Source: Tethya wilhelma
Taxonomy: Eukaryota > Porifera > Demospongiae > Tethyida > Tethyidae
Reading direction: 5' to 3'
DNA: 64,000 bases
Assembly (NCBI GenBank): GCA_964030475.1
Contig: CAXIPT010000011.1
Coordinates: 1,995,780-2,059,779 of the forward strand
A program made the position numbers and the translations under genes. The notes under the pieces were generated by a model. The model did no database searches and was not told where the DNA came from. It worked only from the letters and a program-made list of their open reading frames with translations. Position 1 is the stretch's first letter, and every line of letters starts with the position of its first letter. Positions 12,246 through 28,279 of this stretch are shown in pieces.

Positions 12246-12800
12246 CTGCCTGTCAGGGACTGTATGCAAGTTAAGTGGTCATACTCTATTCAATTTCAAT
12301 TTGACAAGTTAACTCCCATTAAGGTGTCCTATATACATTATCGTGGCCTTGAACCAATTATATACCCTTCTTGTATTATTATATTCATCATCCATTTAAT
12401 CGTCATTTCATAAGCCATCATAATTGATGTTATGGAGAACATGATAATTATTATAATGAAACATTATTATTATGAGTGTGACTGCTGCTGCACGCATAAT
12501 AATTTTATACAATATACAATATTGAGGTACTGTATCATTCTGACTCAGTCACTTGGTATACGATTGTTGATGATGACAAGGAGATTTTGAGGACACACTC
12601 GATCAGCTAGGTTATTCATCCACCAAGGAGTTCGATCTACACACAAATTTAATATGCAATGCAACTTGCCATGACATCATCGCGCGCGTGAGCTATAACT
12701 GCACATGCGCAGTAGGACAAGCACGTGTCACTGTAAGCTATTTATAGCAGACTAATTAGAGCAGAACTTTTGCTGAGCTCATCATTGAATTCAGTTAGCT
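12246..12800. other. Intergenic region between the two Ub-ART genes
   Basis: AT-rich (about 12300-12540), with no frame. The last 140 bp include CATCATCGCGCGCG, the CATGCGCA/CACGTG pair and TATTTATAG at 12738-12746, a plausible TATA-like element about 55 bp before the ATG. Confidence 0.5.
12703..12730 (+). promoter_or_regulatory. NRF-1-like plus E-box module upstream of Ub-ART copy 2
   Basis: ACATGCGCAGT then AAGCACGTGTCA, about 70-98 bp before the ATG at 12801. This is the counterpart of the module upstream of copy 1. Confidence 0.5.
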
Positions 12801-13814
12801 ATGGCGTCCGCAGCAGTTGGCCTTAGTGGTCTTTTGGCTTCTGCCTTTTCTTCTGCCATTGACACCACCGTCCTCACCTATGACCAGTACAAGAAGAAGG
12901 ATGAAGAAGAAGGAAAGAAAGAAAGACGGGAAACTTACTTCCAGTCACTGAACATTGATCAGCTGTTCAAAGCGAGTCAACTCCGAGGTCAGATTGGTGA
13001 AAAACCAGAGTGTGAATCCCAGAGTGGTGGGTTTCAACTCTACATCAAGACGTTGACAGGAAAGACTGTATTTGTTGAAACTGGGCCAAGAGATCTTATA
13101 GAAGATCTAAAAGGCAAGATACAAGACAAAGAGGGCATCCCACCAGATCAACAGAGACTGATATTTGCTGGGATACAGTTAGAAGATGACCGCATGCTCT
13201 TGGATTACAATATTCAAAAAGAAGCTACTGTTCATTTGGTTATCCGATTGCGTGGAGGAGGAACCCCAGTCTTCTACATCGACGATTCCCTTCTTGCTCC
13301 TCAGTTTGACTACGACTTCACGAGCAAAGTCGATGATGGCACAAAGTACTACCGAGGTGGGTACGAATACTCTCGACCTTATGGTTGGAAAAGGTTTGCG
13401 ATCAAAGTTCTGGGAAGGTTTGACGATGACCAGTGGCTTGGGCAGATGGGCAATCGATCGAGATCCTCAGATGGTGAGTGGCCAGTGTCTTACCACGGTA
13501 CAGGGAAGAGTGCTACTGGAAGCATAGCTCAAGATGGCTACCTGCTGAGCAAAGGGAAGAGATTCAAGTTTGGAGTGGGAATATACTCCACACCCTCTAT
13601 CACTGTTGCTCAGAAGTATGCAATGCCATTTATCCACGAAGGAAAGAGGTACAAGTTGGTGTTTCAGAATCGTGTTTGCCCGACAGATATGAAAATTGTT
13701 GATGGAAAGACGACTGGTGTTGGAGAGTACTGGGTGACAACAAGGGAATCAAATATTCGTCCTTATGGCATCTGTGTTCAACGAATGTTCTGCATGCACA
13801 TGGATGACATCTAG
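12801..13814 (+). CDS. Ubiquitin-like / PARP-like ADP-ribosyltransferase fusion, copy 2
   Basis: Intronless, 337 residues and closely similar to copy 1, so a tandem duplicate. The ubiquitin-like part (78-153) keeps the Ile44 patch, K11 and K63, but position 48 is Ile (FAGIQLEDD). That is the reverse of copy 1, which keeps K48 and loses K11 and K63. The C-terminal domain keeps H232 (YHGT), Y262 (GIYSTP) and E309 (GEYWV). One Gly is missing after RLRGG relative to copy 1, and the last ~12 residues differ (ends FCMHMDDI), suggesting replacement of the 3' end. Same predicted activity as copy 1. The catalytic reading is inferred from motifs only. Confidence 0.8.
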   Translation: MASAAVGLSGLLASAFSSAIDTTVLTYDQYKKKDEEEGKKERRETYFQSLNIDQLFKASQLRGQIGEKPECESQSGGFQLYIKTLTGKTVFVETGPRDLIEDLKGKIQDKEGIPPDQQRLIFAGIQLEDDRMLLDYNIQKEATVHLVIRLRGGGTPVFYIDDSLLAPQFDYDFTSKVDDGTKYYRGGYEYSRPYGWKRFAIKVLGRFDDDQWLGQMGNRSRSSDGEWPVSYHGTGKSATGSIAQDGYLLSKGKRFKFGVGIYSTPSITVAQKYAMPFIHEGKRYKLVFQNRVCPTDMKIVDGKTTGVGEYWVTTRESNIRPYGICVQRMFCMHMDDI

Positions 13815-14353
13815 GAAGTAGTGACAACTTAACTATAGCTATACTGTAACTGTTCATATTGACTTTATGTACGTACCATCATGATGCTACAAATAACATA
13901 CCTGTAGTGATTTTTGAGTTCTTATAGCATCATATCCGTTTATAATGTTATTACAACTAATGTTGTTAACCATGTTTGGAATATGAATTAGACGTAGAGT
14001 CATAGAGTCCCTGAATTCCTCACTGTCTTTGAAATTCAGCAGTATTTGCATGTGTGGTTAATACTGAAAGTACTCTATAAGATGCTGGTTAGTGGTCACA
14101 AGTTCTCAGAAAATATATAAGAGACTAATATTACGCATAATATTATAACACAAGTATAAGTGTCAAGGCTACAATTAACTATAATGCTACTGAACTATAT
14201 GACACATTGTAATGGTCTACATTCATTACTTCATGTTGGTATGGATGTTCTACTGTCCTTAAGAATTACATGTTCTCTCTGTTATATTATGCCTAAAGCA
14301 TAATTATTGTACATAATATACATGATACTATATACAGGAATAGTGGTATCTAT
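13815..14353. other. Intergenic AT-rich region
   Basis: No frame or recognisable element between Ub-ART copy 2 and the first R1 repeat. Confidence 0.5.
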
Positions 14354-15393
14354 CATACGTACGGTAGTACGTATAGTAGGAATGGGCCGACTGTCCCATA
14401 GACCCAATACAAAATGTTGGTCACCATAAAAATCTAGTCAAACAAAATTAAGCCTTCAAACTTGCTCAGAGGCTCTAACTGGCAGATTACCAATCGCATG
14501 CAAGGCCTAAAACTCACAGAAACTTTCCTCAGCACTCGTAGAGAGAGCTAGTGGGAAGCCACAACAGTGTTATTTTTGTTCTCCTAACGTACGTACGTAC
14601 GTACTTTCTAACTGACTTCTTGAAAAGCATTTCCAGAAAACCAGAATGTGTTGAGCCAACTTTGACAGCACAAAGTAACTCCTTTTCATAGGTAGTACAT
14701 TCCTTGATACTCGTTTACATCACAAATAAGCCTAAACAAAAACTAGAAAGCTTTGAAACTGAGAATATAAATTCATGTACTTCAATGTAACCATTTGTAG
14801 GTAGAGTTCAAAGGTCACTGATTATCCACGTGGCATTTAATACGCATGCGCATTAGCTGCTCTAGCAGACAATAGCTGCTACTCAGATAACTCAAGCTTT
14901 TTGTAAGGACTAACCAGTCTCTGATGGTCTCCTCACCATAGTGTTGAAAAAAGTGAATGAACAAGTAGTAAAAATTTCAAAAAAATAAGCAGTATAGGAA
15001 TGGGCAGTGCTGTAAAAAGTATTGGAACAAGGAATGGTCTCAATTTCGGCACATGACTACTTCATTTTTTGTGCCCAAGTCTTGGCCAGTAATCTAGTCC
15101 TGACTGCAATACTTTATTCTACTTTTTAGCCAAGTGATAAAATTGGCAAGAATTCGAACCATTATATCATGTGATAAAATGCAATACTGATAAGCTATTC
15201 AAGTACAGATCAATCTTTGAACAATTTACAACAATTAGCTACATTTAGGTAATAATAATTATTATTAACTAGAGAGATCAAAATGAAAATGAAGTAGTCA
15301 TGTGCCGAAATTGAGACCATTCCTTGTTCCAATACTTTTTACAGCACTGCCCATTCCTACACTGCTTATTTTTTTGAAATTTTTACTACTTGT
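14354..15393 (-). mobile_element. R1 composite foldback repeat, copy a
   Basis: R1 in its forward sense is: a ~110 bp arm (ACAAGTAGTAAAAATTTC … GGCACATGACTACTTCAT), an interior of 70-480 bp, the same arm inverted, then a ~610 bp tail ending TACGTACTACCGTACGTATGA. Here it is reversed: tail 14354-14960, arms 14961-15069 and 15290-15393. The tail contains GCGCATGCGC-type and CACGTGG motifs. No coding capacity. It ends 9 bases from the splice donor of the coiled-coil exon at 15402. Confidence 0.85.
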
Positions 15394-15401
15394 ATAACTA
15401 C

Positions 15402-16807
15402 CTTTATCTCTAGTCTCCTCCAAGTGATGAATCTCCAAATCAGCCTTGTTAATCGCCTCCTCACATTGTTGCACCTTCTCTTTGTACTCCTTGGCCGCCT
15501 TCTCTTTGGCTTCAATCTCCATTAGTAGACATCCTGCATCATCATAATCTTTGCAGTCCTCGAGTTGATCTGTATTGTACTTTACCTCCTATATGTATGC
15601 AAAAAAAATATTGTCAAATCGGTTTGAAAATGGTCGAATGTATCGATATTGGTATACATTATAGCCAATATAGCCTAATGACATGATATGTCATGCACAC
15701 TCCGACTATAGTTACCAAACAGCAATAGTTAAGACCAGATATAAAACTTTGACAACAATACAGACCATTGGCAAAAATGGTATGATCGACATATCAGAAT
15801 TATACAAATTGAAGACCAGTTTTGATCTTACTTATAGTATTTCGACATCTAGCTATGCTTCAGACATGTTTGATATACATGCACTAGCTCATTACCTGTT
15901 CACATACCCTCTGCTCTTGCTGATAGGCTGCCTTTTCCTAGTAAAGGAGAGGTCAGAGAGAGTACAGTCACATGCATATACTATCGTTTTTCTATGCAGG
16001 AAGGTATTAAAGGTTTATTAATATAATTATAATTGATTCCCATTGAGTGCGCACCCATTCATGATGGGGACAGAGAAGTATTATTTCACGGGTAACATGA
16101 AAATTTAAATAGTTTAATCATAATAAACAATCTCAAACCTAAAAGGGCCCCAGCCTGCCAATGTCTGCCCAGGCAAGTATCTAGTACATGCATACAATGT
16201 CATGTCATGAGTGAGGCACAAAATTGGGATAAATCATAGGTGGACAAGACGTACTCATTGGAGGTTATTATCTGATCATAACACTGAGTATCCATTATAA
16301 GTAATTATATATTCAGGAAGGTATTTTATGTGGTACATCAACTGGGGCAGGCTGCAGGCATGGCAAACTTACTTTTCTTAAACACTGTACAAACTCCTTC
16401 TTCCCTGTCTGTAAGACGAAACAATTCATGACTGATTTGCACTACGTACATATATAACTGATAAACACTACATATAGCCGATACAATGTCATCATACTGG
16501 TCACAAACCATTCCCTATCATCCCCCACACCCACCCACCTACGCCACACATACAGACCCGGCCTGCACCTCTCTTTTCAAGTTTGTAAGAACACACTAAG
16601 ATCAATGTATTTAGCTGTATCGATCAGTGCCACCGTAACACACAAGACAGCTCATACGTGTATGCCATAAATTAGAAACAAGTTGAATGACACTCAATTT
16701 ATATAATTTCTACATACTAGCTGCATGAGGTTTATTAGTCTATGAAAGGAACTTACTATTCTTCTTTCAATCTCTTTTAGTGTTAGTGGTTCTTCTTTGG
16801 CTGCCAT
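15402..16807 (-). CDS. Small-exon coiled-coil protein, paralogue A
   Basis: Four exons with clean GT/AG sites: 16807-16757 (17 codons, MAAKEEPLTLKEIERRI), 16408-16373 (12 codons, TGKKEFVQCLRK), 15937-15896 (14 codons, EKAAYQQEQRVCEQ) and 15588-15402 (187 nt). The last is strongly helical and charged (MEIEAKEKAAKEYKEK…CEEAINKADLEIHHLEETRDKG), a clear coiled coil. Exon 4 ends in phase 1, so more exons must follow; none is recognised, because the intron runs straight into R1 copy a. The same exon set, with identical lengths 51/36/42/187, occurs at 57065-60548. I do not recognise the family. Function unknown, possibly the N-terminal part of a larger signalling protein. Confidence 0.6.
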
Positions 16808-17227
16808 GATTCCTGGATCTCAGATATGCCAGGCTAAAATGATGAGCTTTAGATATAGGCACATGTACCTTAACCTTTACACTATAGTATCATCTCATGC
16901 ATGCCATTAATTATTGACCTTTATGCCTAGCTATATAGATCTAGAGTATAGATAAAGGCTGATAACATGACAATTCTTGAAAACCTACTCTGAGGTCCAA
17001 CCACTCCACTAGCTTACCTTGAGCCTTCCTCTGTCAATATGCATTATTGATGGAGATCCTATAGAGGAGCTGTAGATGTGCTTGAACACATAATATAATG
17101 CATAAATTCATGCACAGGCAACCTCTTAAGTTTATATAGTAAGAAAATTATTATAAACTAAGTTTTTTCTGCAGAAGAAACAATTGTTATGTATACCTCT
17201 AGTTTCACTCACATAAGTTTTATTATA

Positions 17228-17550
17228 CTTTTAGTTTTAGTAACTAAAACAACACTCAACTGTCCAACTCCAAGTGGTATGCGATATAGAACGATATTTG
17301 TAAGGAAATTGAAACTAAAAACCCTTTAGTTTTAGCAAAAATGGCCTTTTTAACTAACTAAAACTAAGAGTTAGTCAAAATAATAACTAACTAAGTCTAA
17401 AAATGCCCAAAACACCTAATTTTAGTTAGTTAAAACCCTTATAGTTAGGCCTTTTTTACACTTAGTTAACTAAACTAAAACTAACTAAAATTTTTCTTGG
17501 AGTTATATAAAAACTAAGGGTTTTGAGGGTTAACTAAAACAACAGTGCAA
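17228..17550. repeat. Degenerate T/A-palindromic hAT-like MITE
   Basis: Rich in TTTTAGTTAGTTAAC-type words and bounded by AACTAAAACAACAC-like ends. It is a second copy of the better-preserved element at 25071-25366. Its left end is damaged. Confidence 0.55.
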
Positions 17551-17755
17551 AATGCAGAGTACAAACATTTTGGATAAATTAATTATGTTTTGCTCACTGG
17601 TGATATGATACGTACAACTGAAAAGGATTCACATACAGAAATTTAATGCAACTGAAGTGTCAGCAGACTGAGCAGAGACTATAGCTACAACATAATTTTT
17701 GCATTCAAAATTGATACAAACTCATGATGAGAATGCTGTCGAGTCCCGTAACAAA

Positions 17756-22481
<4,726 letters not shown>

Positions 22482-22671
22482 TGTGGACTGATCAGCAGCT
22501 CAAGATACAGTGTACAAGTTCATTTTATCAGAATTACAATCTGATGTGGTAATGGACGTCAACTTGGTGGTGCAATAGATTGGGTGGGGCCGGCCGGGGC
22601 TCCATAAATGCTCCACCCACAATACAACTTTCGACAAACGAACGGTGGTACGTAGAAGGCCAGCTGAAAGC
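22482..22671. promoter_or_regulatory. Divergent promoter between EXD2 and the FAD oxidoreductase
   Basis: 190 bp separate the two ATGs (22481 minus, 22672 plus). It is locally GC-richer (GGGTGGGGCCGGCCGGGGC at 22583-22601), with no TATA box. It is the only space for both promoters, so shared control is likely. Confidence 0.55.
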
Positions 22672-25600
22672 ATGGCCGTGTGGCTAGTAGCCTTGGTGGT
22701 ATTGCTGGTGGTGTTGACGGCAGTCTACTTTCTTCTCCCTGGAAAGAAGCCGACCATTGACATTCTCAAGTCCAAGAGGAAATACCCAGATGAAAAGGTA
22801 AACAACCACATTACCATGGGTACCAATCATTCAGTGCCTGTGATTAACTATGATCTATTTTCTAACTGTGTTTATTGTAGGGAGTTGAACGACCCCATTA
22901 TGATGTAATTTGTGTAGGGGCAGGTCCCTCTGGTGCCTGTCTAGGCTACTACCTAGCCATGATGGGGAGAAAGGTGCTTCTTCTGGAGAAGAAACGTTTC
23001 CCTCGTGATAAATATTGCGGGGACGCTGTCTGCAAGACTGGCATTGAGATCCTCCACGAAATGGGCCTCTACAAGAAACTAGTGAAAGAGAAGAAGGCCC
23101 ATGTAGTAAGACTTGCGTACATTCATTATACTAATGAATATTCATGAGACATTTGCATACCATACCATAGTTGATCACACCATAGCTGAGGTGATCTGGT
23201 GATGATGGCACATGCATGGCTTGATGTGGTAATGAAACATGTCCTGATTGTTTACTTGAGCAAAAAACCACAGAAGCCTAAGACAAAGAGTGTATTGTAT
23301 GGAAGCTTTATAATATCACTGTATATACCCATGCAATATTAACCCTTAACAACAGTATGTCAAACCTGGTATACCGTATAGCGGGAAAGTGTTTAATTTT
23401 GCGATGTCTCTCGTCAAAGATTTTTGCGTTTTAACTTTCACGGATGAACTGTGCAATGCCAATACATATGTACGTTATGGAGAATTTGTAGATAAAAACT
23501 TTCATGGATGGATCATCGTGATCGCCGAAAACCACGAATTCTGAGTAAAACCCCGTTAAACTTTCCCGCTATACGTATGGTAGAACCTTGGGTATACTTG
23601 GGTCTCCTTATGAAATTAAGATTGCTCTGATGTGATGTATATCCAAGCCTGGACACAATCATTTCATCCAGCTAGTGCTATTACATACTGATTGCATTCC
23701 TGTCATGTGTTAGTTTCTGATATTTTATGTACACATTCACTTTACTTCATCCAGTCTGACTGTGGTGGTATGTGTAGTCCTGGTGGACTGACTTATGTTG
23801 GTAGGAGTAAAGAGATACTGGGAGAGATACCAGCTGCTCTGGCCTGTAAGAGAATCATCCTTGACGAAGCTTTAGCCAGAAGAGCTCAGGAGTAAGCAGA
23901 TTTGTATAGTCTACCACTTTGTAAACTGTTTTTTTCACTCAAAAGCTTTACTGATTTATCAGTATAACATGACTTTCCCACTCATTCATGTCATTACTTT
24001 TTCAGAGTTGGTGCTGAGCTGTTGGAAGAGCATCCTGTCAAAGATGCAGTGTTTGATAAAAATACGGGGCTGTGGACTGTCTCCATTGAAAACTCTGAGA
24101 AGACCTTCGAAGTGAGTGGTCATAGAGAGTTTGTTACTCAGTAATTGATGGAGAAATTTATTTCACAACATTGTGTCAGTGGGTCTCTCAGATTATACTA
24201 TATATATGCCACTGATCGATGCTATTTTTATGTGTTCCCAGGGTCGTGTGTTGGTGTGTGCAGATGGTGCTCCTTCCAAGCTAGCCACTCTCCTGGGACT
24301 GGTGTCACAGCCACCACAGGGCTCATGCTCTAGAGCATATGTGGAGCCAGGCACTCATAACTTCCACGCTGATGGAGTGGTGTTTTATCACAAGGAAATG
24401 CTACCAGGTATTACATACCGTATTTGATGGGCCTAAAATTTGGTAAAACATGATTGGCAATCATAAATTGGGCAATTTAATTCTGCTCGCTGCATTGTTT
24501 ATATGCGGATGCGTGCATATAAACATTTAAAACTATTTAGCGATTTGCAGCATAATTTGCTAGTTCTGTAAATTCAATTCTCGCCTAACTTATTCATGCC
24601 AATTAAGAGCTTTAATTGTTGGAAATATCAATGGACATGTGAATGACATCGGGGATGATGTGAAGGTTGACGTAGATTCACTGCAGCTTACAGAGGTCAA
24701 AGGACATGATTATCCCTACGTCATTGATGTGATATTTCTGACAATTCCCCTTCCTTACTGTGAGTGAAAGATGAAAGGGTACCGGGTAGAGCTGGGATCC
24801 CCGGAACAAGGCTATAACATGTACAGAAAGTGCATTGTTCCAGAATGTAAATGACGATATATAGTACAAGTAGTAAAAATTTCAAAAAAATAAGTAGTGT
24901 AGGAATGGGCAGTGCAGTAAAAAGCATTGGAACAAGGCATGTCTCAATTTCGGCACATGACTACTTCATTTTTGATTTATTCTTGATCCCTATATGGATC
25001 ATCACAGTGTCATAAATGCAAAGATCTGTACTACTAAAGTACCATAGCTTATTGTTGCATTGGTTTAATCTAGTGTTGTTTTAGTTAACCCTCAAAACCC
25101 TTAGTTAGTTATTGATTAGTTTCTAAGCTTCAAGAAAAATTTTTAGCTAGTTTTTAGTTTAGTTAACTAAGTGTAAAAAGGCCTAACTATAAGGGTTTTA
25201 GTTTAGTTAACTAACTAAAATCAGGTGTTTTGGGCATTTTTTGACTTAGTTTAGTTATTATTTTGACCAAGTCTTTATGATTTAGTTTTAGTTAGTTAAA
25301 AAAAGGCCATTTTTGCTAAAACTAAAGGGTTTTTAGTTTTAGTTTTAGTTAACTAAAACAACACTAGTTTAATCTAATCAGTTGGCTAAGCAGTGGAGTA
25401 AACCATAACAACATAGGCAACTTAAAGTGGACTGCTGGCCAAGAGTTGGACATAAAAAATGAAGTAGTCATGTGCCGAAATTGAGACATGCCTTGTTCCA
25501 ATGCTTTTTACCGCACTGCCCATTCCTACACTACTTATTTTTTTTAAATTTTTACTACTTGTTCATTCACTTTTTTCAACACTACAGTGTGGAGACTATC

Positions 25601-27466
25601 AGAGACTGGTTAGTCCCCACAAAAAACTTTAGCAGCTACAATGCATTGATCATTATGCTAAGAAGCTAATACGCATGCGCATAATAATACCACGTGGATA
25701 ATGACCTTTGAACTCTACATATAAAGATGGCTGCATTGTCTAGTACATGAATTTATACACTAAGTTTCAAAGCTTTCTAGTTTTTGTTTAGGGCTATTTG
25801 AGATTGAAATGAGTATAAAGGAATGTACTACCCATGAAAAGAACTTACTTTGTGCTGTCAAAGTTGGCTCAACACATTCTGGTTCTCTGGAAATCGTTTT
25901 CAAGTAAGTCAGTTAGTAAGTACGTAAGTACGTACGTACGTTAGCAGAACAAAAATGGCACTATGGTGGCTTCCCACTAGCGCTCACTACTAGTGCTGAG
26001 GAAAGTTTTTGTGAGTTTTAGGCCTTGCATGCAATTGGTAATCTGTCAATAAGAGCCTCTGAGCACCTTTGAAGGTTTAATTTTGTTTGACTAGATTTTT
26101 ATAGTGGCCAACATTTTGTATGGTGTCTATGGGACAGTCGGCCCATTCCTACTATACGTACTACCGTACGTATGATATCTCAGCTTGACCTTACACTCAC
26201 AGTAAGGAAGGGAACTGAGATTGAGCCTGTTCAGTAATGTCACCTGAATAATGTCAGGATCCACACATTGGTAGATATGTCCTTTGATGTCTGTCTCAGT
26301 TGTGTATAGTGCCATATTTTACCATGCATATACGTACCTTGTTTTCATGGTTCGTGCTCAAATCAAACTGAAAATACTTGGAGCATTAATTTATATACTG
26401 AGTGAGAGAGGTCATGCATGCACATGTCTACTTTTGTATCTATCCCTACATCATTCATGCACATGGCGACTCCTATCAGGCCTTAACATGATTGGGAGGA
26501 AAGAAACTATATTATAAGAAAGCCGTATGCACACAATATTATATTGAATTACCATAATTTGACTTATATTCACATTGGGGAAATTTTCGTACGCGTTGCC
26601 GTGTGCGCAAATTAAACACTCGAAATTTTGATGACCCATTACCAATTATTATTAATGCGGGCGCTACGCATGTACAAAAATTAAACACGCAAAATTTTAA
26701 CGTACGGAATATTTTCAACGCGAAAATATCTCAAATTACGGTATTCTGATCATACTACATACTCACACAGGCTACTCTGCTCTGTTCCGCCATCCTAACA
26801 ACGAACTCAACTACTGTGTCTACATCATCCCTGGCAACCCACAGGTGACCAATGAGACACTACCCTACTGGCACGAGCATCTAGCCAAACAAGACAAGAA
26901 TATCAGCAAGGCTCTTGGAAACAGGGCAAAGGTCGAGAGAATGAAAGCAGGTATAAGCAAAAAATGTTAATAATTGATAAGTTTATGTGTGCGTTTTCAT
27001 GGATACATTCATACGAGTAAGCTTACCACGTAGTTGGGATGAACTTTAACCTTTGTATTTCTCCCTCAGCTGCTCTTCGATTTGGTGGAGAAAAGAAGAC
27101 ATATGCTGATCACTTACTAGTGATAGGAGATGCTGCAGGTACATTTATTAATTCTTGAAAACCAACTCTAATGAAGTTCTCTTTGGTATCTTCTCGTGAA
27201 GGTTTGATAGACCCAATGACTGGAGAGGGTATCCATACTGCAATGGAGAGTGGAAGGACTGCAGCTAGTGTTCTAAATGATGCCCTCACTGCTGGCAACT
27301 TTGATGCTGCTGTCTTACAAGAGTACCAGAACAGGTGGCTCAATTCTTTTGGAACAGATTTCTACTGGTAAGAAGCTACACTCACAAACACATCACTAAC
27401 TTCGTAAACCATGCAGGTCCTCTTCGTGCGTATGCTTGTATATAGCAACAAGCATAATGAGGAAGG

Positions 27467-27512
<46 letters not shown>

Positions 27513-27786
27513 CAGGTCAATGAAAATATGTCAACTAACTTATCGATTTCCAATTCTCCTCGATGCTTCAACAGCTGCCATCATCAGGAAGGGAGATAAG
27601 TTCCTAGCTCGTTGGGCTGACATAATGACAGGGAGGGTCCCTAAAGTCCATCTCTTACATCCTGAGTTTGTTATTGTGATCACCTTTGAGATTGTGCTGC
27701 TCCTCTTTAAGAGGCTGTTGGGTCTAAATGCTCAGAAGAAAGGTGGAGCCACACCGTTGACTTCACACAAAGACAAACATAGCTAG
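22672..27786 (+). CDS. FAD-dependent geranylgeranyl-reductase-family oxidoreductase
   Basis: Nine exons with matching phases: 22672-22797, 22881-23105, 23755-23891, 24006-24111, 24242-24407, 26771-26950, 27070-27138, 27202-27367 and 27516-27786, giving 481 residues. An N-terminal membrane helix (AVWLVALVVLLVVLTAVYFL) is followed by the FAD dinucleotide-binding motif GAGPSGACLGYYLA, then FPRDKYCGDAV, which matches the conserved cysteine-containing block of geranylgeranyl reductases. Next come CADGA and the second FAD motif GDAAGLIDPMTGEGI. The C-terminus has another hydrophobic stretch (VIVITFEIVLLLF). The family (PHZ/GGR superfamily) saturates isoprenoid chains in archaea and plants. The animal substrate is unknown. 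Introns 5 and 8 hold an R1 copy and a (CA)n tract. Chosen ATG is the first in frame with the membrane helix; an upstream in-frame GTG exists at 22645. Confidence 0.88.
23374..23575. mobile_element. CCGTATAGCGGGAAA MITE, intron copy
   Basis: Inverted ends CCGTATAGCGGGAAAG / CTTTCCCGCTATACG flanked by TA on both sides. It is about 200 bp, in intron 2 of the oxidoreductase. Relatives are at 34650-34837, 51856-52013 and, weakly, 26575-26745 and 59360-59565. Confidence 0.7.
24866..26175 (+). mobile_element. R1 composite repeat, copy b (with nested hAT MITE)
   Basis: Arms 24866-24975 and 25457-25562, tail to 26175, within intron 5 of the oxidoreductase. The interior is interrupted by the element at 25071-25366. 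Confidence 0.85.
25071..25366. mobile_element. hAT-type MITE nested in R1
   Basis: Ends TAGTGTTGTTTTAGTTAAC and the exact inverse, flanked by an 8-bp duplication GTTTAATC (25063-25070 and 25367-25374). Termini and target-site length fit hAT. Uninterrupted R1 copies lack this segment. Confidence 0.8.
27469..27511. repeat. (AC)n microsatellite at a 3' splice site
   Basis: Runs to 4 bases before the CTCAG|G acceptor of the last oxidoreductase exon. Confidence 0.95.
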
Positions 27787-28279
27787 ACCATAGCAAGTAT
27801 AATTTTTTCAATCAAATTGTTGGTTTGTCAGAATTGTATACATGAATCAATTGTCTCTGTGATCTATACGTATAACTGTACAAAGCATGTAAAATATGTG
27901 ATTAATATTAAATTTTAATTTCATTATTAAATTTAGTAAAGAAAAGTTATCCCTTTCGCTTGATGAAATCGGCAAATCGGCATTTCTGGTTATGATCGCT
28001 CTCGAAATTCACAAGATTATGAACTCTCAGCATGACACTTGAGTACTGCCACTCCGCAGCACTCAGCTAAGCCTGACAGTACTACCGGCATCATGGGACT
28101 CACACTCGGACAGCTGTGACCCACGTTAAGTTCCGATTCACTTACACAGCCTGTAATGCTTTACCTCTAATTGATCTCTTCAATCTGTCACTCAATTAAA
28201 TACGTCGACGTCATAAATTCATTGCTCTCATTTATAAGGGGAGTGACAAATCTGTAGCCTATGGTTCAGACCTAGAGCT

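Noticed and set aside
14580..14604. ACGT tandem as a regulatory or CRISPR-like repeat
   Set aside because: Short simple repeat within the R1 tail, variable between copies; no spacers.
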